Of a DNA stretch of 32,668 nt, positions 7,260 through 14,694 are shown piece after piece (the stretch's first letter is position 1; each line of letters opens with the position of its first letter). Both the position numbers and the translations under genes were made by a program. Source of the stretch: Candidatus Gastranaerophilales bacterium (GTDB taxonomy: Bacteria; Cyanobacteriota; Vampirovibrionia; Gastranaerophilales; Gastranaerophilaceae); contig CALVAO010000020.1 in NCBI GenBank assembly GCA_944325515.1, forward strand, positions 1-32,668, read 5' to 3'. The notes beneath the pieces are model-generated. The model was not told where the DNA came from. It was given only the letters and a program-made list of their open reading frames with translations, and made no database searches.

Positions 7260-7298
7260 AAAAAGACCGGTTTGGGAAATTCCAAACCGGTTTTTTTC
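7260..7298. terminator. Bidirectional rho-independent terminator
   Basis: A perfect 10-bp stem, ACCGGTTTGG (7266-7275) and CCAAACCGGT (7282-7291). T runs follow on the plus strand (7291-7297) and A runs precede it (T on the minus strand). It can serve rplL and the convergent lpt operon. Confidence 0.92.
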
Positions 7299-7368
7299 TG
7301 TAACCTTCTAAAATATGAAAAGCATAATCAAGTGCTTATTGCTTGCAAATAATAAATAAGAAATATTG

Positions 7369-8181
7369 TTATTTCTTTTTAACAACCATAAAAGATTTTA
7401 GAGCTCTGCCTGTACCATTTTCCTCTGTTGATACAACACTAATGTCTTTATAGTTTAATGAAGTAGAGCTTCCGCCGTCAAAAGCCATTGCACTATCAAG
7501 TCCGTAACTTGCACATAATTCACGTGCCTCATAGATATCCATAGGGTGTTCATTTGTCACAATAAATATATGCATTTCCTGTTCACCGCCTTCGAGATTT
7601 TTAATACCTACAAGCGTTCTGGGTGTTTTATGTAATACAGAAGCCGATTCTCTTACCACATTACCTTCTTTATCTTTTACAATAAAAAATTCTTCTTCCA
7701 GGCGTAAATTAGGTAAAAGCTGCGGACCGCCTTGAGCAGAAGTTTTGATTGTGCACAAAAAATCAATATTTGAATTATGCGGTGCTATTTCATACTTTAA
7801 TTTGCTGTCACAGTCCAAAACTCTAAATTCTGTACGATTGAGAATTTTTTGCATATTTTGTCTTAAAATAGGATTGCCTGTAATATTTTCGTTAAAAATG
7901 GGGTCTTCTGCAGTCTGATTGTCATTTACTATATAAGAAACGGATTTCTGGTTATTTGGATCAAAAAAGCCTGCATTAATAGTTAAAATGGCTCCAGCCT
8001 TATTATGAGCTTCTTGATTGGTTATAAGTGTTGGTGAAGATATAAACTGAACTTGCTTTTTCACTTTATCACCGGAAAGTACAAAATGATATATTCCATC
8101 TTTATAATCCATCGCTACCGGAGAAGCCGCAAGAGCTGCACCTGTTAATAACAAAACACAAAACACTAAAATTTTCTTCAT
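7369..8181 (-). CDS. Secreted phosphodiester glycosidase-like protein (NAGPA domain)
   Basis: A 270-residue protein with a clear signal peptide (MKKILVFCVLLLTGAALA, cut near residue 20). The rest matches the NAGPA/exopolysaccharide-domain family: ILTINAGFFD near residue 65, a central QGGPQLL near 150, and the C-terminal MAFDGGSSTSL near 233. Eukaryotic relatives remove N-acetylglucosamine from a phosphodiester; bacterial members are thought to act on envelope or teichoic-type sugar phosphates. Substrate here is unknown. It is the last gene of the lptB-lptF/G unit, one base after the permease stop, so it probably works at the cell envelope. Confidence 0.82.
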   Translation of the reverse strand: MKKILVFCVLLLTGAALAASPVAMDYKDGIYHFVLSGDKVKKQVQFISSPTLITNQEAHNKAGAILTINAGFFDPNNQKSVSYIVNDNQTAEDPIFNENITGNPILRQNMQKILNRTEFRVLDCDSKLKYEIAPHNSNIDFLCTIKTSAQGGPQLLPNLRLEEEFFIVKDKEGNVVRESASVLHKTPRTLVGIKNLEGGEQEMHIFIVTNEHPMDIYEARELCASYGLDSAMAFDGGSSTSLNYKDISVVSTEENGTGRALKSFMVVKKK

Positions 8182-8182
8182 A

Positions 8183-9307
8183 TTATAAATCCCTTGATTT
8201 GTAAAACATAATTATCGCACATAAAAATGCTGCCGGAGGAAATGCTGCTGTAACAAGGGGCGGTAACACACCTTTTTCTGCAAGCAAATCAAAGAACGGC
8301 AGAGTTATATAATAAACGAATATACAGCCGATTGCAATTGTAAATCCGATTAATCTTTGTTCCCTCGGTTTACTAAATCCAAGTAAACATCCCATAACTG
8401 CTAACAAGACACATACGAAGGGATGGAAAAATCTCTGGTAGTACTTATTAAGCATCAGCCTGTAATCTTCGTCAAGATTGGCTTTTTTTAATAAATTCAC
8501 ATAATGTTTTAAATTTTTGTTATCTATATCTCTATCCCTCTTAGTAGAGTTAATCATTATAGTATAAGCTTCTTCCGCATCTTCTCCATTCAATATATCA
8601 ACCCGATCTTTTTGGGTAATCTTTTTAAAAATACCTTCTTCGCTTATATCATAAGATGTAACATCTCTAAGCACCCAGCATGGTTCTCCTTTTAAGTCTT
8701 TCCCCTTATGCCCTGTTTCAGCTACCAGAATATTTTCCAGCCCGTGCAAATCATCAAAAATTTGTTTAGAAAAATTCATAACAATTACATTATTCATTTC
8801 ATCGTTAAAGAAACGTGACACAACAACCGCCTGCTCCGGATAATTATTTTCATCCTTCTTAGTATAAATATATTGTGTTACAGCAGCCCCGCCTTTTATT
8901 TCCTGTAATTTTTGACAGGAATAAGGAATCCATTTATCATATGTCACAAAACACAGGTAAGTTACTATTAAACTTAATACCAGAAGAGGCGCCAGAATAC
9001 GTGAAAAAGACATTCCTACAGCTCTAAAAATAGTTAATTCCGAATCTTTGCTTAATTTATCAAATGTAAATAATGACCCCAGAAGCAAACCGACCGGAAA
9101 AGCTTTGCCGAATATTTTCGGAAGCTCATACACCAGAACGAGCACACCTGTTTTAACTGTATATTCATGCGCAAGAATTTTTTTTATTGTATTCAAAAGC
9201 ATTTCCGGTGCAATCCAAACGATTGTAAACAATAAAATTGCGACAATTGTTGTAATCAGCACTTGAGTAAAGATATATCTGTCATAGACAGTGAAAAGCT
9301 TTTTCAT
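8183..9307 (-). CDS. LptF/LptG family LPS-export permease
   Basis: A YjgP/YjgQ-type transmembrane subunit of the LptB2FG ABC transporter, which extracts LPS from the inner membrane. The 374-residue protein has the family layout: two hydrophobic segments in the first 85 residues, a periplasmic beta-rich domain (about 120-270), then three to four more membrane segments (about 285-370). It begins one base after the stop of lptB and is followed at once by a secreted NAGPA-like gene. Only one permease is in this operon, so whether it is LptF or LptG, and where its partner lies, cannot be said. Confidence 0.88.
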   Translation of the reverse strand: MKKLFTVYDRYIFTQVLITTIVAILLFTIVWIAPEMLLNTIKKILAHEYTVKTGVLVLVYELPKIFGKAFPVGLLLGSLFTFDKLSKDSELTIFRAVGMSFSRILAPLLVLSLIVTYLCFVTYDKWIPYSCQKLQEIKGGAAVTQYIYTKKDENNYPEQAVVVSRFFNDEMNNVIVMNFSKQIFDDLHGLENILVAETGHKGKDLKGEPCWVLRDVTSYDISEEGIFKKITQKDRVDILNGEDAEEAYTIMINSTKRDRDIDNKNLKHYVNLLKKANLDEDYRLMLNKYYQRFFHPFVCVLLAVMGCLLGFSKPREQRLIGFTIAIGCIFVYYITLPFFDLLAEKGVLPPLVTAAFPPAAFLCAIIMFYKSRDL

Positions 9308-9308
9308 A

Positions 9309-10034
9309 CTACAGCTTAAAGTCCTTTCCTAAATAAAATTCCTTAGCAACCGGATCATTTGCTACATCCGTACTCTTACCTTGAATTTTAATTTTTCCGT
9401 CAAAAATTACATACGCTCTGTCTGTAATAGATAGAGTAGCTTTCGGATTGTGGTCGGTAATAAGAACTCCAAGACCTTTATCTTCCGAAATTTTTCTAAT
9501 ATTATCTTTGATTTCGCCTATAGCTATAGGGTCAATCCCTGCAAACGGTTCGTCCAGAAGCATGAAATCCGGACTAGCAGCAAGTGCACGCGCAATTTCT
9601 ACACGTCTTCTTTCTCCGCCAGACAGCGCAACTGCTGGAGATTTTCTCAGTTTGAGTACACCAAATTCAGTAAGCAGTTCTTCAAGCTTTGCTTTCTTTT
9701 CATTCACAGTAAGCTTATCGTTCATCTCTAAAACAAGCTGTATATTTTCTTCTACTGTCAATTTTCTGAATATAGAGTTTTCTTGCGGCAAGTATCCAAT
9801 TCCGGCTTTTGCCCTCAAGTTCATCGGCCAGTTTGTAATATCTTTATCATCAATATGAACAGTTCCGGTATTAGGCTTTACCAGACCAACTATCATATAA
9901 AATGTAGTAGTTTTCCCCGCCCCGTTAGGACCAAGAAGGCAAACAACCTCTCCCTTATCCATATAAAATGTTACGTCGTTTACAACACTTCTATCGCCGT
10001 ATATTTTAACAAGATTTTTTGCTTCTATTCTCAT
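9309..10034 (-). CDS. lptB: LPS export ABC transporter ATP-binding protein LptB
   Basis: The cytoplasmic ATPase of the Lpt system. Walker A is GPNGAGKTT (about residues 35-43), the Q-loop lies in YLPQENSIF (about 93-101), the ABC signature is LSGGERRRVEIARAL (about 137-151), and Walker B is MLLDEPFAGIDP (about 158-169), with the switch histidine in ITDHN. FAGIDP and LPQE-SIFR are typical of LptB. Length (241) is normal. GGGAG stands 5 bases before the ATG. Co-transcription with the permease next door supports the role. Confidence 0.95.
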   Translation of the reverse strand: MRIEAKNLVKIYGDRSVVNDVTFYMDKGEVVCLLGPNGAGKTTTFYMIVGLVKPNTGTVHIDDKDITNWPMNLRAKAGIGYLPQENSIFRKLTVEENIQLVLEMNDKLTVNEKKAKLEELLTEFGVLKLRKSPAVALSGGERRRVEIARALAASPDFMLLDEPFAGIDPIAIGEIKDNIRKISEDKGLGVLITDHNPKATLSITDRAYVIFDGKIKIQGKSTDVANDPVAKEFYLGKDFKL

Positions 10035-10150
10035 TGCCGCTCCCTAAATATAGTTTATTATCCAATGATACAACAAAAGCAACTTAAAATAAAAGAGATA
10101 TACTTTATAAAGTTTACAACTTTAAGTTATGTTACAATAACCCCTCAACG

Positions 10151-10810
10151 CTATATAACATCTAAAAATTTATGAACCTGCGGTATTAACCTTACTTTTG
10201 TGTAAATCTTCAAACAAGAATTCAATGTTCTCTGCATAAATTCCGAATCAACAGAAAGTTCTTTTCCCCTCATCATTGGCTGCAAAATCAACTCTATATT
10301 ATGTTTTTTGCATAATTCACACATTGTAAGAATCTCTTCTTCGGTAATATCTTTACTAAAAACAGCTTTTGCAAACAAATATTTAGATTTTGCAATCTGA
10401 AAAAACTTATCATGCTCTTCCCACTTTGCCGGCTCCCCTGTTGTGCTCGGCAATTTTATATCAGCAGAAACAAAGGTTATATAATCAATAATTTCTTCCA
10501 GATTGTTGTATAATGTTCCGTTTGTTTCAAGATATACAGGTAAAGAAGTTTGTTTTACAAACGGCAGCAAAAATTTTGAATGTATAAGAGGTTCGCCGCC
10601 AGTTAAGGAAACAGAATGGCAGTCAATGTTAGCAGCAGATATTTCTAACAGCTCATCAATAGTGTATTCTTTTGCATCATTTAAATCAAAATCTGTGTCG
10701 CAGTATCTGCAGTTTAAATTGCAGCCGCAAAAACGTATAAACAGCTGCTTGTATCCTATAAAAGGACCTTCTCCTTGTATAGAGGTGAAAATTTCCTTGA
10801 TTTTTGTCAC
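10151..10810 (-). CDS. queE: 7-carboxy-7-deazaguanine synthase (radical SAM)
   Basis: QueE converts 6-carboxytetrahydropterin to 7-carboxy-7-deazaguanine in queuosine/7-deazaguanine synthesis. The 219-residue protein begins with EIFTSIQGEGPFIGYKQLF, the QueE N-terminus, then FCGCNLNCRYCDTDF, whose CxxxCxxC cysteines bind the [4Fe-4S] cluster. SLTGGEPL (about residue 70) contacts SAM, and LETNGT (about 95) also fits. The start is GTG at 10810, one base after the stop of the dnaJ-like gene, so the two are translationally linked. The other que genes are not in the window. Confidence 0.92.
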   Translation of the reverse strand: MTKIKEIFTSIQGEGPFIGYKQLFIRFCGCNLNCRYCDTDFDLNDAKEYTIDELLEISAANIDCHSVSLTGGEPLIHSKFLLPFVKQTSLPVYLETNGTLYNNLEEIIDYITFVSADIKLPSTTGEPAKWEEHDKFFQIAKSKYLFAKAVFSKDITEEEILTMCELCKKHNIELILQPMMRGKELSVDSEFMQRTLNSCLKIYTKVRLIPQVHKFLDVI

Positions 10811-10811
10811 T

Positions 10812-11783
10812 TTATTCTATTCTTTCTCGGATATTTAGTCCGGAAACTTCCTGCAATTTTTTGTATAAATTAATTTCTGCTGCAGTTAGGTTTCTTGGAA
10901 TTTGTATCTCTATAGTAACTATCATATCACCAATTTTTTTATTTTGTTCTATACCGCATCCAGCAAGGCGGATTTTTTGTCCGTTTCTTGTATTAGGAGC
11001 TATTTTTAAAGATACATTGCCTCTGATTGTAGAAACCGTTATATTACCGCCTAATACAGCTTCATGAGGGGAGATGGCAATTGTTTTCAAGATATTTAAT
11101 CCTTCTGTCTTGTAGCTTTTTGGTTCACGCACATGAACAATTAAATATAAATCACCGTTTTTACCGCCGTTTACACCCTTTTCTCCTTCTTCCGCAAGAC
11201 GGATTTTGGATTTATCTTTTATTCCTGCCGGAATTTTCACATTAAAACGTTTATAAACAGAGGTTTCCCCCTTGCCGCCACAGTAAGGACATTTTGTGCC
11301 GTTTATAAACTTTTTTCCCCTGCATTTAGAGCAGACTTGCGTTTGAAGCATGTTTATTATTTTAGTAGTACCGCTTAATGCCTCAAAAACAGAAATATCT
11401 ATGTCTGAATATATATCATCTCCTTTTCTGGATGGTTTATCTTCAAAATTTCTGTTTGGTCTGGAAAAGAAATCACTCCAATTAAAATTGAAAGATTTTT
11501 CTTCATTTTTTTTAGTTTCGCTATCACACTTGCCGGAGTTTTTTGAATGATTATCTTTTGCATAAGAATAGAATCTCCTAGCAGTGTCATAATCGGCTTT
11601 TCTTATCCTGTCAGACAAAATTTCGTATGCTTCGTTTATCTCTTTAAATTTTTGAATTACATCCGGCGAATTTCCTGCAACATCTGGATGCCATTTTCTT
11701 GCAAGATTCCTGTATGCACTTTTTATTTCTTCTGTGCTGCTAAACTCCGGTATGTCTAATATTTTGTAATAATCCTTAGTCAT
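10812..11783 (-). CDS. DnaJ-like co-chaperone with half-size zinc finger
   Basis: A 323-residue type I/II hybrid DnaJ. The J domain (residues 1-70) has HPD at 32-34 for stimulating Hsp70 ATPase. A charged linker (about 75-125) replaces the usual Gly/Phe-rich region. A single zinc-binding pair, CSKC (151-154) and CPYC (165-168), stands where classical DnaJ has four CxxCxGxG motifs. Substrate-binding beta domains follow. It can therefore bind one zinc at most. It may be a second, specialised DnaJ beside a full-length one elsewhere. There is no Shine-Dalgarno sequence ahead of the ATG; a TATAAT lies about 15 bases upstream. queE follows directly. Confidence 0.85.
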   Translation of the reverse strand: MTKDYYKILDIPEFSSTEEIKSAYRNLARKWHPDVAGNSPDVIQKFKEINEAYEILSDRIRKADYDTARRFYSYAKDNHSKNSGKCDSETKKNEEKSFNFNWSDFFSRPNRNFEDKPSRKGDDIYSDIDISVFEALSGTTKIINMLQTQVCSKCRGKKFINGTKCPYCGGKGETSVYKRFNVKIPAGIKDKSKIRLAEEGEKGVNGGKNGDLYLIVHVREPKSYKTEGLNILKTIAISPHEAVLGGNITVSTIRGNVSLKIAPNTRNGQKIRLAGCGIEQNKKIGDMIVTIEIQIPRNLTAAEINLYKKLQEVSGLNIRERIE

Positions 11784-11845
11784 ACTTAAGATTTAATGAT
11801 TATAAACTGAAAGTCAACAGTTAAAACGGTAATATATTTTACCTA

Positions 11846-11880
11846 TTGAAAATCTTATGTTTAGATGCTATTATCTAATC
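11846..11880 (+). promoter_or_regulatory. Leaderless-type promoter of the thioredoxin-like gene
   Basis: TTGAAA (11846-11851), 17-base spacer, TATTAT (11869-11874), then 6 bases to the ATG at 11881. The predicted first base of the mRNA is the A of the start codon or next to it. Confidence 0.7.
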
Positions 11881-12258
11881 ATGTTAAAAAAGTGTTTATT
11901 AATTTTATCAATCTTAATTTCTCTGCCCGTTTTTGCAGGAGAGTTTGAAGAAGCTATGGCGAAGGGTGCAGATATATTTTTGTATATTTATACGCCGGAC
12001 TGCACATATTGTAATGATTTTTTACCGACATACAACAAGCTGGCTAAAACGTATGAAAATAGTTATAAATTTGTTAAAGCTGATGCTTCAACTAAATACG
12101 GAAAAAAACTTCTGCTTCAATTCGGCGGCAGATATGTTCCGTTTGTAGTTCTGTTGAATGGTCAAAAACGCCAGATGCTGAATATTCATCCGGACTGTCT
12201 GTATGATAATGCTTGTGTGGAAAAGAAAGTAAAAGAATTTAAAAGTTTTAAAGTTTAA
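11881..12258 (+). CDS. Secreted thioredoxin-like protein
   Basis: A 125-residue thioredoxin-fold protein with a signal peptide (MLKKCLLILSILISLPVFAG). The redox motif is CTYC (41-44) within YTPDCTYC, and cis-proline P87 lies in RYVPFVVL. Both features suggest a periplasmic thiol oxidoreductase or reductase. Two further cysteines near the C-terminus (DCLYDNAC) may form a structural disulfide. An upstream in-frame ATG at 11857 would overlap the promoter and spoil the signal peptide, so 11881 is chosen. The stop codon overlaps the ribosome-binding site of rmlA, so the two are co-transcribed; a functional link is not evident. Confidence 0.83.
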   Translation: MLKKCLLILSILISLPVFAGEFEEAMAKGADIFLYIYTPDCTYCNDFLPTYNKLAKTYENSYKFVKADASTKYGKKLLLQFGGRYVPFVVLLNGQKRQMLNIHPDCLYDNACVEKKVKEFKSFKV

Positions 12259-12269
12259 GGAGAATTGTT

Positions 12270-13163
12270 TTGAAAGGGATTGTTCTCGCAGGAGGGGCTG
12301 GTACCCGTTTATATCCGGCATCACAGCCTATATCTAAGATATTACTTCCTATATATGATAAACCAATGATATATTATCCGTTATCAACACTAATGCTTGC
12401 GGGTATTCAAGATATTCTTATTATTACGAATGAGAACGATTATGACAACTTTAAAAAACTTCTTGGCGACGGTTCGCAATTTGGTTTAAGACTGCAATAC
12501 AGAATTCAGTATGTTCAACGCGGTATTGCAGATGCTTTTATTATTGCAGAAGATTTTATTGATAATGACGATGTTGCTTTAATACTTGGTGATAATATAT
12601 TCCACGGACATGGATTTTCTACCATTATGAAAAATGCTCTGGAAAAACATTCCGGCGCGGTTGTTTTCGGTTATACGGTCAAGGATCCGGAAAGATTTGG
12701 TGTTGTGGAATTTGATGAAAATAATAAAGCCGTTTCTTTAGAAGAAAAACCGCTTAACCCAAAATCCAACTATGCAGTAACAGGTCTGTATTTTTATGAC
12801 AACAGAGTGTGCGATTTTGCCAAAAGATTAACTCCGTCTGCAAGAGGAGAATTAGAAATTACTGATTTAAATAAAATATATCTCTCTCTGGGTGAATTGG
12901 ATGTAGAAATATTAGGACGCGGATTTGCCTGGCTTGATACTGGAACTCATGACTCTATGCTGCAGGCAAGTTTGTTTGTACAGACTATGGAATTAAACAA
13001 AGGGGTCAAGATTTCTTGTCTTGAAGAGATTGCATTTAATCAAGGTTTTATAACCAAAGAAGAAATATTAAAAAATATTGAAAAATATGGCTATAAAAAT
13101 GATTATTACAACTATGTACGTGCTGTTATAGAACATCCGGATTTTGTTGCAATGAATGTATAA
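12270..13163 (+). CDS. rmlA: Glucose-1-phosphate thymidylyltransferase
   Basis: RmlA makes dTDP-glucose from glucose-1-phosphate and dTTP, the first step to dTDP-rhamnose and related sugars for surface polysaccharides. The 297-residue protein carries LAGGAGTRLYPAS (residues 6-18), SKILLPIYDKPMIYYPLS, GDNIFHG (about 110), EEKP-NPKSNYAVTGLYFYD (about 155-175) and WLDTGTHDSM (about 222-231), all RmlA hallmarks. The start is TTG at 12270 with AAGGAG six bases ahead. The other rml genes are not here, so the final sugar is unknown. Neighbouring glycosyltransferases and LPS genes fit an envelope role. Confidence 0.95.
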   Translation: MKGIVLAGGAGTRLYPASQPISKILLPIYDKPMIYYPLSTLMLAGIQDILIITNENDYDNFKKLLGDGSQFGLRLQYRIQYVQRGIADAFIIAEDFIDNDDVALILGDNIFHGHGFSTIMKNALEKHSGAVVFGYTVKDPERFGVVEFDENNKAVSLEEKPLNPKSNYAVTGLYFYDNRVCDFAKRLTPSARGELEITDLNKIYLSLGELDVEILGRGFAWLDTGTHDSMLQASLFVQTMELNKGVKISCLEEIAFNQGFITKEEILKNIEKYGYKNDYYNYVRAVIEHPDFVAMNV

Positions 13164-13215
13164 AAGCAACAGCAGCTTTAATCAAGACAAATTCTATTGA
13201 GCTTGACTATTCTAT

Positions 13216-14442
13216 CTACTTAGAAGTGTTTGAATTGACCAAGCCTGGCTCTGCATCTGAACCTGTAACTTTTTTCCGAAGAATAAATGTTATTTTAGGT
13301 AAAGCTATGGCGAGCAAAAAGCTGCAAATACCGACATTTGCTATAATATTGGCAGATTTTGCAATCAAAGCTTTTCTTGCAAACCGGTCAATATTACCGC
13401 TTGATTTTGCCTGCTTTATAAATTTTTCTATCTCTTTTCTGAACTTATTAATTTTATCTTCATCAACAAATGCCCTCGGATCGCGAATACCATTTTTTAA
13501 ATATTTAACGCCGCAGTATTTTTCAGCAAGCTTTGCAAATTTTGAGTTGGCATTTTTATCTAAAAAATCTATTAAGTTGTCTTTTTGAGGCATTTCCAGA
13601 TTGTTATTTTTTATCATATTTATAAAATTTTTGTCATTAAGTAAATTTGGATCTAAATTAACGTTTGTTTTGAAAATGATATTAGATAACGAATCAAAAC
13701 CTTTTGCAATCCATATTGGAGCTACAAAATTCAGAAACATCATCATAGACATTTTAAAGCCCATTTCAAGTTTTTCAAATTTGTTGCGTGCAGTACCGAC
13801 TCTGCCCACTGTCAGTCCGCCATCCGTGACAGCCATCTTGTTTACAGTAGACATATTGGCAAGCGTTGATGCCAGACCTTTAAATGACGGGTTTTCGCCC
13901 GCAGAAACAGTATTCTGCATTATTGGTTGTATTGTATCCTGCTTCTTTTTTATCTTTCGGGTTAAGGCAAAATTGGATTTAGGGAGAAAATATCCCATTA
14001 ATGCAATAGGAATACCTGTTGAAAGTACGAATTTTCCTGCAAGTAATTTTTGATACAGAGATTTGTTCTTTAAAACCTTTTCCATTTCTTTTACTTCGTT
14101 TGGTGCTAGCTGTTTGAACTTATCAATATTATATTTTAGCCCCTGTTTATTATTTTCTTTTAAAAGATTAATATTGACTTTAGGATTAAAGCCTGCTTTT
14201 TTTATACCGAAATTACAAATTGCATCTACTGCAGGGATTCCGCCCAGCCATATTACGGAAGTACCGTATTCATCAATAAGACGTTCCCTTGTAGCATTAA
14301 GCGCCATTTGCTTAGAATCTTTAAGATTTTGATTATAAGTCATTACAATCTTTGCGGGGTTTTCTATTCCACAATCCCTAACAATAAGAGGGTAAATACT
14401 GCTGTTGTTGCCTATTGCTGATATTATATTAACTAATGACAT
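13216..14442 (-). CDS. Membrane protein of unknown function
   Basis: I do not recognise a family. The 408-residue protein has a polar N-terminal region (1-130) and about three hydrophobic stretches: 135-154, 231-247 and 372-396. The region between the last two is rich in Lys and Asn and mostly helical. NPSFKG (184-189) lies in a loop after the first segment; the neighbouring GH13 protein has APSFK near its N-terminus, so this short motif may be a lineage feature. GGAG stands about 9 bases before the ATG. The mRNA leader contains two hairpins (14474-14564). It lies downstream of the GH13 gene but is separated from it by a terminator-like palindrome, so it is probably transcribed alone. Confidence 0.7.
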   Translation of the reverse strand: MSLVNIISAIGNNSSIYPLIVRDCGIENPAKIVMTYNQNLKDSKQMALNATRERLIDEYGTSVIWLGGIPAVDAICNFGIKKAGFNPKVNINLLKENNKQGLKYNIDKFKQLAPNEVKEMEKVLKNKSLYQKLLAGKFVLSTGIPIALMGYFLPKSNFALTRKIKKKQDTIQPIMQNTVSAGENPSFKGLASTLANMSTVNKMAVTDGGLTVGRVGTARNKFEKLEMGFKMSMMMFLNFVAPIWIAKGFDSLSNIIFKTNVNLDPNLLNDKNFINMIKNNNLEMPQKDNLIDFLDKNANSKFAKLAEKYCGVKYLKNGIRDPRAFVDEDKINKFRKEIEKFIKQAKSSGNIDRFARKALIAKSANIIANVGICSFLLAIALPKITFILRKKVTGSDAEPGLVNSNTSK

Positions 14443-14473
14443 TTAAAATTTCTCCTTTTGTTAATCGTACTCT

Positions 14474-14564
14474 TATCTCTCTTAAATATCCCGAAAGAGC
14501 CGATTTGCAAGGAGTTTTAGAGATAGCACAAAACTCTCAGCCCTTCCGGGTTGTGATGAGAGTT
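14474..14564 (-). promoter_or_regulatory. Structured 5' leader of the 14442 gene
   Basis: Two hairpins precede the gene: AACTCTCA/TGAGAGTT (14532-14539 and 14557-14564, with a CCGG-rich inner stem) and TATCTCT/AGAGATA (14474-14480 and 14519-14525). In the minus-strand mRNA they come before the ribosome-binding site. A cis-regulatory RNA is possible. I could not match it to a known riboswitch class. Confidence 0.35.
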
Positions 14565-14635
14565 ATGATGTTTTACTGCAAAAATTGTCATAATCAACAT
14601 TTCCTTTTCTTCATAGTATCATGAAGTATTTAAAA

Positions 14636-14673
14636 GTAAAGGGATAAATTGTATATACAATTTATCCCTTTAC
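14636..14673. terminator. Perfect 38-bp palindrome, probable terminator of the GH13 gene
   Basis: Positions 14636-14673 are fully self-complementary: GTAAAGGGATAAATTG on one side, CAATTTATCCCTTTAC on the other, with TATATA at the centre. It lies 22 bp past the GH13 stop codon. On the minus strand it is followed by TTTTAAATAC, a short T run. Confidence 0.7.
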
Positions 14674-14694
14674 AAATTTGTTATTGGATTTAAC

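Noticed and set aside
9448..9858. 136-codon plus-strand reading frame
   Set aside because: Antisense to lptB, Ser-rich and without ribosome-binding site or family features.
11857..11880. Upstream ATG for the thioredoxin-like gene
   Set aside because: It lies inside the promoter spacer and would put polar residues ahead of a good signal peptide.
13226..14332. Three plus-strand reading frames opposite the membrane protein gene
   Set aside because: The minus-strand gene has a clear ribosome-binding site and coherent membrane segments; the plus frames are fragments.
14474..14564. Known riboswitch (c-di-GMP, SAM, TPP or glutamine)
   Set aside because: I compared the core motifs by eye on both strands and none fits, so it is reported only as a structured leader.
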